Shown here: positions 8,622 to 17,350 of the stretch, piece by piece
Layout: each line of letters opens with the position of its first letter
Numbering within the stretch: the stretch's first letter is position 1
Origin: Algoriphagus ornithinivorans
GTDB taxonomy: Bacteria > Bacteroidota > Bacteroidia > Cytophagales > Cyclobacteriaceae
Length of the DNA: 64,000 nt
Direction of reading: 5' to 3'
NCBI RefSeq assembly: GCF_900115305.1
Contig: NZ_FOVW01000003.1
Location: forward strand, 1-64,000
Translations under genes and position numbers: made by a program
Notes under the pieces: model-generated
Database searches by the model: none
Told to the model about the DNA's origin: nothing
The model's input: only the letters and a program-made list of their open reading frames with translations

Positions 8622-9578
8622 ATGATAATTTCTCTGATTCTTTTGGTGGTAGGTTTAGTATTACTGGTAAAGGGTGCCGATTGGTTGGTGGATGGAGCAT
8701 CCGTACTTGCCAAGAAAAAAAACGTCTCTGATTTAGCCATTGGTTTAACCATCGTTGCCTTTGGTACATCTGCTCCCGAATTGATTGTAAATGCCATTGC
8801 CGCCACAGAAAACTATCCTGAAATAGTTTTTGGCAACGTGATCGGCTCGAATAATTTTAACCTTTTCATGATTCTGGGAATAGCTGGGCTAATCACTCCG
8901 CTTGCCGTTCAATCCAGTACAGTATGGAAAGAAATTCCCTTTTCTCTTTTTGCGGCCATATTGATACCTGTTCTCGTAGGTTCATTCTTTTATGATTCGG
9001 GCTTTGAATTAGGGAGAACCCAAGGCTTGATTTTATTGGCCTTTTTCTTGGCATTTCTTTATTATGTGGCTACCCAGTTGAAACAAGACCCTGAGGCAAC
9101 ATCAGGCGAAATTCCTCCTTACTCAAATCTGAAAATTTGGAGTCTAATCATTATAGGTTTAGCGGGTCTAGTTGGAGGAGGAAAGTTGGTGGTGGATAAT
9201 GCAGTCAGTATGGCTCAGACATTGGGAGTTAGCGAAAAAATCATTGGTTTAACCATCGTGGCAGCAGGCACTTCCCTACCCGAACTGGCAACTTCTGTTG
9301 TAGCCGCCATGAAGAAAAATGCAGATATAGCAATTGGCAATATAGTAGGGTCTAATATTTTCAACCTTTTACTCATATTAGGCGTAAGCTCCCTCATTCG
9401 CCCACTGGAGTATAATCCATCATTTAATATGGATATACTTTTATTGAGCGGTGGAACCATCTTTCTATTTCTTGCCATGTTTACCGGCAAAAGGAAAAAG
9501 TTGGATCAATGGGAGGCATTATTGCTACTCTTGGCATATTTGGTATACACCGGATTCCTGATTAGCGGAGAAATTTAA
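8622..9578 (+). CDS. Calcium/sodium antiporter, CaCA family (YrbG-like)
   Basis: The 318-residue inner-membrane protein has two inverted alpha repeats. The first holds GLTIVAFGTSAPEL and GNVIGSNNFN, the second GLTIVAAGTSLPEL and GNIVGSNIFN; the acidic residues in the PEL motifs and the Asn of GSN bind the cations. About ten membrane helices are visible, which is the usual size for bacterial CaCA exchangers. The next gene starts 8 bases after the stop, so the two antiporters form an operon. The gene likely exports calcium in exchange for sodium or protons. Confidence 0.88.
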   Translation: MIISLILLVVGLVLLVKGADWLVDGASVLAKKKNVSDLAIGLTIVAFGTSAPELIVNAIAATENYPEIVFGNVIGSNNFNLFMILGIAGLITPLAVQSSTVWKEIPFSLFAAILIPVLVGSFFYDSGFELGRTQGLILLAFFLAFLYYVATQLKQDPEATSGEIPPYSNLKIWSLIIIGLAGLVGGGKLVVDNAVSMAQTLGVSEKIIGLTIVAAGTSLPELATSVVAAMKKNADIAIGNIVGSNIFNLLLILGVSSLIRPLEYNPSFNMDILLLSGGTIFLFLAMFTGKRKKLDQWEALLLLLAYLVYTGFLISGEI

Positions 9579-9586
9579 TTATACGC

Positions 9587-11773
9587 ATGAGCATGATGTT
9601 ACTCGCTGATTTGAATTTAAGCCTTCCGATTACCCATCCGGGGATGAAATTTCTGATCATTCTGGTCATCATTCTTTTAGCGCCCCTTCTTCTCACCCGT
9701 CTTAAAATCCCTCCACTTCTGGGCTTAATTGTCGCCGGAGCTATCGTTGGTCCCAAAGGGTTTGGATTGATGGAGCGAGATAGTGGAATAATCCTCTCCG
9801 GCACAGCTGGCTTGCTTTATATAATGTTTTTGGCAGGCTTGGAAATAGACTTTCAAGACTTTAAGTCTCATAGCAAAAAAAGTTTGGTCTTTGGAATGTT
9901 GACTTTTTTGATACCCATGGGGCTTGGTACTTGGGTAGGACTATATCTCTTGGATTTGTCCATGATTTCTTCCGTCTTGTTGGCAAGTATGTTTGCTTCA
10001 CATACCCTCATAGCTTATCCGATTATTTCAAAGCTGGGGATCACAAAAAATCGTGCTGTTACGGTAGCTGTTGGGGGAACATTGATTACAGACACTTTAG
10101 CCTTATTGATTTTGGCTGTAATTGTTGGCATGAGTAAAGGGCAGGTAGATAGCATTTTTTGGATCAAGCTAATGGTTTCATTGCTGATTTTTTCTGCAAT
10201 CGTTCTCTGGGTAATGCCCCGGTTTGCCAAATGGTTCTTGAAATTTAATGAGGATGCCATCCTTCAATATGTGTTCATTTTAGGCTTGGTCTTCGCAGGA
10301 GCATTAATGGCTGAAATGGCTGGCCTGGAGGGAATCATTGGCGCATTCATGGTTGGGTTAGCTCTCAACCCTTTAATTCCAAGAACCTCGCCATTAATGA
10401 ATCGGGTGGAGTTTGTAGGCAATGCCATATTCATCCCCTTCTTTTTGATTGGAGTAGGAATGTTGGTGGATTTCAGGGTGTTTTTTCAGGATGAGGAAAC
10501 TATCAAGGTAGCCGTTGTCATGACTATTACAGCCACTTTAGCCAAATATCTGGCTGCCTTAGGTACACAAAAAATCTTCAATTACAGTGCAAACGAAAGA
10601 AGGATAATCTTCGGACTAAGCAATGCCCAAGCTGCTGCCACTTTAGCTGCAGTATTGATCGGCTATAATTTAATTATTGGAATTGACGATGCCGGAAACG
10701 CCATTCGACTTCTTCCTGAAAGTGTCTTAAATGGCACTATCGTAATGATATTAATTACCTGTACACTTGCGTCCATCGAAGCTCAAAGAGGAGCTAAGGG
10801 AATCGTATTCAGTGAAAGTGATTTGTCTGACCAAAATGTGGCAGATTTACCTGAGAGATTTTTGGTTCCTGTCAGAAATGAGGAGACCGCAGAGGAATTA
10901 ATCAACTTAGCAATCAATCTCAAATCTCCAGACTCTAAAAGCGGGATTTATGCCCTCAGTATTATCAATCCGGAACAGCAGGACAGCAATGCTGAGGTAA
11001 AAGCCCAAAAAACGCTCAATAAGGCTAGTGAAAGGGCCGCCGCTACGGATCATAACTTGTATGAATTGCTCCGATACGACACGGATGTTTCCAAAGGGAT
11101 TTCCAGTGTGGTTTATGAAAATAAAGCGACTGATTTAATCTTAGGATTACACGTGCAGCAACCATTTGATGAGTCTTTTCTTGGTAATCTTACCCAAGGG
11201 CTATTGAATAAAGTCAACACGACTACCTATATCTATCGCCCTTTCAGCCCTTTTTCCAGCCAAAGAAGGATTTTAGTGGTCATTCCACCGAAGGCAGAGC
11301 AGGAGTTAGGTTTTCCTTTTTGGCTGATTAAAATTTGGAATCTGGCAAAAAATTCTCATGCAAGAATGATTTTCTATGTTTCTGAACCATCCAGAGAATA
11401 CATAGAGGAAATTCTGGCTAATAATCCTATCCGAATAGAGTTTAGAGAATTTGCCGGTTGGGAGGAACCAGAAAATCTCCATATCCAACTGAGAAAAGAT
11501 GATTTTGTAATCTTGATTTTAAGCCGAAAGGGTAACCATTCTTACCATCCCAAAATGGAGGACTTGCCGGATTTAGTCAACCGCTGGCTGAAAGAAAAAA
11601 GTTTTTTGCTGGTATATCCTAATCAACCATTCTCAGGTTCTTTTCCTGCTATGGATTTTCTTCACAGCACGCTTCCTGGTCCTTTGGATCAGATGGAATT
11701 AATTTCTCAGGCTGTAAATAAGATTTTTAAAAAGGGGAAAAATCAAAAAGGGAATATCCCCAAGGCTAACTAA
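9587..11773 (+). CDS. CPA2-type cation:proton antiporter with C-terminal universal-stress-like domain
   Basis: Residues 1-400 form the Na+/H+ exchanger domain with about twelve helices; LKIPPLLGLIVAGAIVGP near the start and LAGLEIDF are typical of the KefB/CPA2 group. The remaining 320 residues are soluble and divide into two parts resembling universal stress protein folds (FLVPVRNEETAEELINLA and RRILVVIPPKAEQE); there is no TrkA-N domain. Transport is therefore predicted to be controlled by a nucleotide- or stress-sensing tail. It follows the CaCA exchanger closely, suggesting shared ion homeostasis. The start could be 9587 or the Met two codons on. Confidence 0.85.
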   Translation: MSMMLLADLNLSLPITHPGMKFLIILVIILLAPLLLTRLKIPPLLGLIVAGAIVGPKGFGLMERDSGIILSGTAGLLYIMFLAGLEIDFQDFKSHSKKSLVFGMLTFLIPMGLGTWVGLYLLDLSMISSVLLASMFASHTLIAYPIISKLGITKNRAVTVAVGGTLITDTLALLILAVIVGMSKGQVDSIFWIKLMVSLLIFSAIVLWVMPRFAKWFLKFNEDAILQYVFILGLVFAGALMAEMAGLEGIIGAFMVGLALNPLIPRTSPLMNRVEFVGNAIFIPFFLIGVGMLVDFRVFFQDEETIKVAVVMTITATLAKYLAALGTQKIFNYSANERRIIFGLSNAQAAATLAAVLIGYNLIIGIDDAGNAIRLLPESVLNGTIVMILITCTLASIEAQRGAKGIVFSESDLSDQNVADLPERFLVPVRNEETAEELINLAINLKSPDSKSGIYALSIINPEQQDSNAEVKAQKTLNKASERAAATDHNLYELLRYDTDVSKGISSVVYENKATDLILGLHVQQPFDESFLGNLTQGLLNKVNTTTYIYRPFSPFSSQRRILVVIPPKAEQELGFPFWLIKIWNLAKNSHARMIFYVSEPSREYIEEILANNPIRIEFREFAGWEEPENLHIQLRKDDFVILILSRKGNHSYHPKMEDLPDLVNRWLKEKSFLLVYPNQPFSGSFPAMDFLHSTLPGPLDQMELISQAVNKIFKKGKNQKGNIPKAN

Positions 11774-11884
11774 TTCCAAATTCGGAAAGACCAAGAATTT
11801 GAAAACCATAGAATTATTATTTGTTTTTGGTTTATAGATGCCACTTTTTAACCACAGAAATAAATTTCATTTTTCAAATGGGGC

Positions 11885-11907
11885 TATTGTTTTAACTTGA
11901 AACAATA
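11885..11907. promoter_or_regulatory. 23-bp palindrome, candidate operator before the TonB receptor
   Basis: TATTGTTT and AAACAATA form perfect 8-base arms around TAACTTG; counting the inner bases, 10 of 11 half-site positions pair around a central C. It lies 17 bases before the ATG at 11924. The size and symmetry fit a dimeric repressor site better than a terminator, since no T run follows. No regulator gene is adjacent. Confidence 0.45.
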
Positions 11908-11923
11908 AACTCAGCCTATACCT

Positions 11924-14311
11924 ATGTTCTCGTTTTCACCCTTTTTTGGGAAGAACTTTTCGTTTTTCCTGATAATCCTTTTGCTTTCCTTTCCACTTTT
12001 TGCGCAGGAAAATACTGGAAAAATCAAAGGGAATGTCATCGATCAAAGTACAAGAAAAGCCTTGCCATTTGCTACCATTGCTATCTACTCGGAGAAGGAT
12101 AGTTTAATTGGGGGAGGAATTACTATTGATAATGGCAAATTTTCCATTGAACTACCAAATGGAAAATTCTATGCTCTTGTAGAGTTTATGGGCTTTGAAG
12201 CGAAAAAAACCAGCTTGTTTTCATTAGAAAAAAACAACAATACACTGGATCTAGGAGAAATTTTGCTATCTCCTTCTGCGTCCGATTTGGAAGAAGTTTT
12301 AGTCCAGGGCGAAAAAACTCTCATGGAACTATCTCTGGACAAGAGGATATTCAATGTCGGGAAGGATTTGGCAAATGCAGGAGGAACAGCTTCAGATATC
12401 CTAATGAACCTACCTTCAGTTGCAGTCGATCCCGAGGGAAATGTCCGTCTAAGAGGATCTGCGAATGTCAGGATTTTAATTGACGGCAAACCATCTGGAT
12501 TAGTCAGTTTTAAGGGAGCCGCAGGACTCAGGCAATTACAGGCTAACATGGTAGAAAGGGTGGAAGTGATCACCAACCCGTCAGCGAGATATGAAGCCGA
12601 AGGAATGGCTGGCGTCATCAATATCATTCTGAAAAAAGACAATCAGCAAGGAATCAATGGATCTTTTGAGGTGATTGGAGGGACTCCTTTGAATTTAGGA
12701 TTTTCCGCAAACCTAAATTATCGCAAAAAAAGGATCAATTGGTTTGTCAATTACAGCTTTGCAAGAAGGCATCAGCCTTATGTGAGTGAACTCTATCAAG
12801 AAGTATATGAAAATGGACAAACTCAGATTTTAATCCAGAATAATTCCGGTAAGGTCAAAGGCTTCAATAATTCGATACGGGGTGGTTTGGATTATTTCTT
12901 CAATGAAAAAAGCATATTGACTCTTTCTTATCTCTGGAGAAGGAGTGATGCGAGAAGAATTACAGATATACGGTATGAGGATTATCTAAACAGTCTGAAT
13001 AATTTTTTAGGCTATAGCTTGAGAAGGCAAGATGAAACAGAGCAGGAACCCAATTCAGAAATCTCTTTAAACTACAAGCGGAATTTTGAAAAGAAAGGAC
13101 ATGAATTAAATGCCAATTTTACCTATTTGAACTATTGGGAGAATTCCGATCAGTTATTTACCGAAAATAGATTTAACAGTAATAATCAGCCAATAAACTC
13201 TCTAGTTCAAACCTCCTTGAACGATGAATATGAAAATCAATATCTGCTTCAGTTGGATTATGTAAAGCCCATTTCAGCGGAAGGGAAGTTTGAAACCGGA
13301 TTCAGAACTAGCTTTCGGGAGATGAAAAATGATTTTGTTGTCTCCGAAGAGAACGAAAGCGGTCAATTAAATCCAATTCCTGGTTTGGATAATATTTTTA
13401 TCTACAATGAAAATATTCTTGCAGCTTACACGATTTTAGGAAACAAAAGTGGCGATTGGAGCTATCAGGCAGGAATCAGGGCAGAATACACGGATGTCGA
13501 GACCATTCTTTCAGAAACCAATGAAAGAAACCCAAGAAACTATTCAAACTTATTCCCTAGTGCCCATCTAACCTATAATATTTCTAAGGAAAATGCTCTT
13601 CAAATGAGCTATTCAAGAAGGGTAAGACGCCCTGTCTACAATGATTTGAGCCCATATGTCACTTTTTCTGATCAAAGAAACTTTTTTAGTGGCAATCCAG
13701 ATTTAGACCCTGAATTCACCGATGCCTTGGAGCTAGGCCATATCAAGTACTTTGAAAAAGGAACACTCTTTACAACTGCATACTTCAGAGACACCAAGGA
13801 TAAAATAGAAAGAATCAGGACTGTGGATGAACAAGGGTTTTCAGTCACCTTACCTTTCAACCTTACTGGAGAGCAAGCATTTGGTCTGGAATTGAGTGCT
13901 GACTATAAAATCAAATCCTGGTGGAAATTGGATTTAAATCTAAACTTTTTCCATGCATCCATAGACGGAAGTAATATTCAGACCGAATTTCAAGCTAAAA
14001 CCTCCTCTTTTTTAGCCAGGCAAACCTCCAGATTTACACTCAAAAATGGCTGGGATCTTCAAGTAAGATCAAATTATGATGCTCGCCAAAAAACTGCCCA
14101 AGGGGTGAGAAAAGGAATCTTTTTCATGGATTTTTCTGCCAGCAAACAAATCTTAGCAGACAGGGGAAGGTTGATATTTACTGCCAATGATATTTTCAAC
14201 TCTAGAAGGAACCGCTACATTACTGAAGGCTTCAATTTCTACACAGAGGGGGATTCTCAATTTATCCGAAGACAATTAAATCTAACATTTAGCTATCGCT
14301 TAAAGCCATAA
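11924..14311 (+). CDS. TonB-dependent receptor with carboxypeptidase-regulatory-like domain
   Basis: The 795-residue outer-membrane protein has a signal peptide ending LFAQE, a beta-sandwich at residues 30-115 (KIKGNVIDQSTRKALPFATI), a plug domain at about 130-240 (SDILMNLPSVAVDPEGNVRLRG, then VIINPSAR-like VITNPSARYEAEG), and a large C-terminal barrel of the OMP_b-brl_3 type ending LTFSYRLKP. Such proteins import ligands using TonB energy. The substrate is not visible. The DUF5916 gene follows after 21 bases, and the pair is preceded by a strong palindrome. Confidence 0.88.
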   Translation: MFSFSPFFGKNFSFFLIILLLSFPLFAQENTGKIKGNVIDQSTRKALPFATIAIYSEKDSLIGGGITIDNGKFSIELPNGKFYALVEFMGFEAKKTSLFSLEKNNNTLDLGEILLSPSASDLEEVLVQGEKTLMELSLDKRIFNVGKDLANAGGTASDILMNLPSVAVDPEGNVRLRGSANVRILIDGKPSGLVSFKGAAGLRQLQANMVERVEVITNPSARYEAEGMAGVINIILKKDNQQGINGSFEVIGGTPLNLGFSANLNYRKKRINWFVNYSFARRHQPYVSELYQEVYENGQTQILIQNNSGKVKGFNNSIRGGLDYFFNEKSILTLSYLWRRSDARRITDIRYEDYLNSLNNFLGYSLRRQDETEQEPNSEISLNYKRNFEKKGHELNANFTYLNYWENSDQLFTENRFNSNNQPINSLVQTSLNDEYENQYLLQLDYVKPISAEGKFETGFRTSFREMKNDFVVSEENESGQLNPIPGLDNIFIYNENILAAYTILGNKSGDWSYQAGIRAEYTDVETILSETNERNPRNYSNLFPSAHLTYNISKENALQMSYSRRVRRPVYNDLSPYVTFSDQRNFFSGNPDLDPEFTDALELGHIKYFEKGTLFTTAYFRDTKDKIERIRTVDEQGFSVTLPFNLTGEQAFGLELSADYKIKSWWKLDLNLNFFHASIDGSNIQTEFQAKTSSFLARQTSRFTLKNGWDLQVRSNYDARQKTAQGVRKGIFFMDFSASKQILADRGRLIFTANDIFNSRRNRYITEGFNFYTEGDSQFIRRQLNLTFSYRLKP

Positions 14312-14332
14312 GCCTGACTTGGAACAATCATA

Positions 14333-16510
14333 ATGCGTCAACTTATAATTTCCGTCCTTCTAATAGCCTTTGCCAACTCAGTCTGTTTTGGTCAAAAAAT
14401 CAATGCAGCCTATCGCCTTCCTATCCAAAAGGCTGTTTCTCCTATAACCATAGACGGGGTTTTGGATGAAAAGGCCTGGGAATTGGCAGAAGTAGCTACC
14501 AACTTTTTCATGATTACCCCGATGGATACTAGCTATGCGCAAGTTCAAACGGATGTGCGAATGACTTACGATGAGCAAAATTTATACATCATTGTAGTCA
14601 ATCATCATTTGATGGAGGGGCCATACATGGTAGAATCGCTTCGTAGAGATTTTTCTTTTGGAAAAAATGACAACTTCTTACTCTTCATGGACCCATTTGA
14701 TGATCAGACCAATGGATTTACGTTTGGAGCAAATGCCGCAGGAGCACAATGGGATGGGATTATGTTTAATGGTGGGAGTGTGGATTTAAGTTGGGACAAT
14801 AAATGGACTTCCAAAGTCAAAAATTATGAAGACAAATGGATATTTGAGGCAGCGATCCCTTTTAAATCCATTCGGTACAAGAAAGGAATTAAGGAGTGGG
14901 GAATCAATTTTTCCAGGCTTGATTTGAAGGCTACAGAAAAATCAGGCTGGGCACCTGTCCCCAGACAATTCCCATCCGCATCTTTAGCTTACACTGGAAT
15001 ATTAGTCTGGGATAACCCTCCACCATCAGCAGGTGCTAATGTATCCATCATTCCTTATGCCTTGGGAGGAGTTTCCCGAGATTTTGAATCTGAAAGCGGC
15101 AATATTTACAGAAGAGAAGTAGGAATGGATGCCAAAATTGCTTTGACCTCTTCTTTAAATTTAGACCTTACTGTCAACCCGGATTTTTCTCAGGTAGAAG
15201 TGGATAGGCAGGTAACCAATCTAGATAGATTTGAATTGTTTTTTCCTGAAAGAAGACAGTTTTTTCTTGAAAATGGAGACCTGTTCGCAAATTTCGGTTA
15301 CAGTACAATTAGGCCATTTTTCTCAAGAAGGATAGGCTTAAATGCCCCAATTCAGTTTGGAGCCCGACTCAGTGGGAAAATCAATAAAGACTGGAGGATC
15401 GGAGCTATGAATATGCAAACTGGGGAAGTGGAATCAGATGGCCTTCCTTCTCAAAACTTCACAGTTTTAGCCTTGCAAAGGCAGGTAGGCGCACGATCCA
15501 ATATCACTGGTATTTTGATTAACAAGCAATCTCTGAATTACGATCCGGATCCCAAATCGGAGCACCCTTTATATAGCCAGTTCAACCGAAATGCAGGATT
15601 GGAATACAACTTGGCCTCCTCAAACAATCTCTGGACTGGAAAAGCCATGGTTCTGAAAAGCTTCGGGCCAGATGGAACACAAGAAGGATTTGTTCATGCG
15701 GCAAATCTCAAGTATGCTTCAGGTAATCTCAGTTGGAACTGGCAACATGAATATGTTTCTGAAAATTATACTGCGGAAGTTGGTTTCGTGCCAAGGAATG
15801 GATTTTACAAGATTAGCCCGACAGTAGGATATCGTTGGTTTCCCAAGAGTGAAAAAATCCTTTCTCATGGCCCTGATGTCGGGACCACATTCTTCTTCAA
15901 TACTACCGGCCAACAAACAGATAAAATCATTAATGCCGCATACAGCGTGAGATGGAGAAGCCAAAGTAACCTTACGGTCTGGATGGGCCATGATTTCGTG
16001 AGACTACAACGTCCCTTTGATCCGACCAATTTCTCCGGAGAAACTCTTCCAGCTGGATCTATACACAAATGGAATAGCTTGGGAGCTGAGTATAACTCCA
16101 AACCCCAAAGCCTTTTTACTTACAGCTTTTCCACCAGAATGGGAGGTTATTATGCCGATGGTGATCGATTTAATATTAGCAGCGAATTGGGATATCGATT
16201 CCAGCCCTTTGTCAGCATCGCAATGAGCTCCAATTACAACAGGATTGTTCTTCCAGAGCCTTGGAATACAACCAATTTCTGGCTAGTAGGTCCTAGGCTG
16301 GATATTACTATGACCAATACAGTTTTTTTCACGGCATTCGTTCAGTACAATGAACAGATTGAAAACATCAACCTAAACACCAGGTTTCAATGGAGATTTA
16401 AGCCGGCCTCAGACTTGTTTATAGTCTATACCGACAATTATTTACCTGCCCCTTTCTATACAAAAAACCGATCAATTGTTTTGAAATTCACCTATTGGTG
16501 GAATGTTTAG
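14333..16510 (+). CDS. DUF5916 outer-membrane protein with N-terminal CBM9-like domain
   Basis: The 725-residue protein has a signal peptide ending CFGQK. Residues 30-220 form a carbohydrate-binding family 9-like beta-sandwich (ITIDGVLDEKAWELAE is its typical opening), and the rest is the DUF5916 barrel, recognisable by RFELFFPERRQFFLENGDLF. The last residues, LKFTYWWNV, fit an outer-membrane barrel end. No catalytic role is established for the family. It is probably co-transcribed with the receptor before it. Its stop overlaps the stop of the convergent PNPOx-like gene by 4 bases. Confidence 0.85.
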   Translation: MRQLIISVLLIAFANSVCFGQKINAAYRLPIQKAVSPITIDGVLDEKAWELAEVATNFFMITPMDTSYAQVQTDVRMTYDEQNLYIIVVNHHLMEGPYMVESLRRDFSFGKNDNFLLFMDPFDDQTNGFTFGANAAGAQWDGIMFNGGSVDLSWDNKWTSKVKNYEDKWIFEAAIPFKSIRYKKGIKEWGINFSRLDLKATEKSGWAPVPRQFPSASLAYTGILVWDNPPPSAGANVSIIPYALGGVSRDFESESGNIYRREVGMDAKIALTSSLNLDLTVNPDFSQVEVDRQVTNLDRFELFFPERRQFFLENGDLFANFGYSTIRPFFSRRIGLNAPIQFGARLSGKINKDWRIGAMNMQTGEVESDGLPSQNFTVLALQRQVGARSNITGILINKQSLNYDPDPKSEHPLYSQFNRNAGLEYNLASSNNLWTGKAMVLKSFGPDGTQEGFVHAANLKYASGNLSWNWQHEYVSENYTAEVGFVPRNGFYKISPTVGYRWFPKSEKILSHGPDVGTTFFFNTTGQQTDKIINAAYSVRWRSQSNLTVWMGHDFVRLQRPFDPTNFSGETLPAGSIHKWNSLGAEYNSKPQSLFTYSFSTRMGGYYADGDRFNISSELGYRFQPFVSIAMSSNYNRIVLPEPWNTTNFWLVGPRLDITMTNTVFFTAFVQYNEQIENINLNTRFQWRFKPASDLFIVYTDNYLPAPFYTKNRSIVLKFTYWWNV

Positions 16511-17073
16511 GGAGTCAACCAGTTACCTTCCCATTCATTTTCTTCATTAAAAACGATTCTTAAATGTCCATTTTTGGATAGTTGTAAAACCTCTATTTCT
16601 TGAGGAACAAACTCTAAAACCGTAAAAAAGTGAATATTGGAGTCACCTTCCTTCCAGCCATCATCTGGGCTCGAAATCTTAGTTCCCGGAGCCTGACTCC
16701 CAGTATATTCAGACCTTCGGTGACTTGGAATAGTTTGCCATAGTTTATTCGACATTTCATCTTGAAAATGAAGGATGGTCTGTACTTTCACTCTGATTTG
16801 TACCTGCTTTTTGGGATGATATAAATGAAGCGTCGCATGGGAGTTTTGCTTCAAATCTGAGCATTTTTCAGATCTATAATCTGTATAAACAAAAAAGTGA
16901 AGCTCTTCAGTTAGCTTTCTTAAAACTACAGTCCGAACAGAAGAAAATTCATTAGAAACCGTCCCCAAATTCACCCAATGGAATGGGTGCTTGGCATCTA
17001 GCGCACCACGATGCAATTCATGTTTGACAGCTTGCCAGATTTCATCTTTGGTGTCTTTATCCTGAAATAACAT
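16507..17073 (-). CDS. Pyridoxamine 5'-phosphate oxidase-like FMN-binding protein
   Basis: The 188-residue protein has the split-barrel flavin fold: the segment TVSNEFSSVRTVVLRKL, then FFVYTDYRSEKCSDLKQN and ATLHLYHPKKQVQIRV, match the FMN-binding core of the PNPOx-like group (Alr4036 type). Bona fide PdxH is longer (about 215) and has a C-terminal dimerisation region with a conserved RL.P; that is not clear here, so I do not call it pdxH. The protein probably acts on a flavin-dependent small-molecule reaction in the cytosol. Its ATG overlaps the stop of the upstream CPXCG gene as TAATG. Confidence 0.75.
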   Translation of the reverse strand: MLFQDKDTKDEIWQAVKHELHRGALDAKHPFHWVNLGTVSNEFSSVRTVVLRKLTEELHFFVYTDYRSEKCSDLKQNSHATLHLYHPKKQVQIRVKVQTILHFQDEMSNKLWQTIPSHRRSEYTGSQAPGTKISSPDDGWKEGDSNIHFFTVLEFVPQEIEVLQLSKNGHLRIVFNEENEWEGNWLTP

Positions 17074-17255
17074 TATTGTTCGATTGAGTTGGCTTCAAAA
17101 TAAACAAGCTCATTTTCTTCCAATTCTAAATTGATCTGAATCGGATTGCAGCATACCTCACAATCTTCAATATATTCCTGCCTGGAGACGGAAGGGTCAA
17201 GGAGCATAGAAATTTCTTCGAAGCAATAAGGGCATTGGAAAAAGTGCTCGATCAT
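17073..17255 (-). CDS. CPXCG motif-containing cysteine-rich protein
   Basis: A 60-residue protein with CPYC at residues 8-11 and CEVCC at 32-36. The four Cys of the two CxxC knuckles can bind one zinc. Size and layout fit the small CPXCG family, where the first knuckle is usually CPYCG; here the fifth residue is Phe, not Gly. The function of the family is unknown. It is coupled to the PNPOx-like gene by a TAATG overlap. Confidence 0.8.
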   Translation of the reverse strand: MIEHFFQCPYCFEEISMLLDPSVSRQEYIEDCEVCCNPIQINLELEENELVYFEANSIEQ

Positions 17256-17301
17256 AGTGCTTTTCTTTAATTAACTTCTAAAAAGGAATTAGAGTTTAAA
17301 A

Positions 17302-17333
17302 CAAAAAACCTCGGATTGCTAAATCCGAGGTTA
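17302..17333 (-). terminator. Terminator of clpB
   Basis: AACCTCGGATT pairs with AATCCGAGGTT around a short loop. Read on the minus strand the stem is followed by TTTTTTGTTTT, which sets its direction as the end of the clpB transcript. Confidence 0.85.
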
Positions 17334-17350
17334 TTTTTCTTTCAATTTAA

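Noticed and set aside
11777..11801. Inverted repeat CAAATTC/GAATTTG after the CPA2 antiporter gene
   Set aside because: The stem is 7 pairs and A/T-heavy with an 11-base loop and no T tract, so it is too weak to call a terminator.
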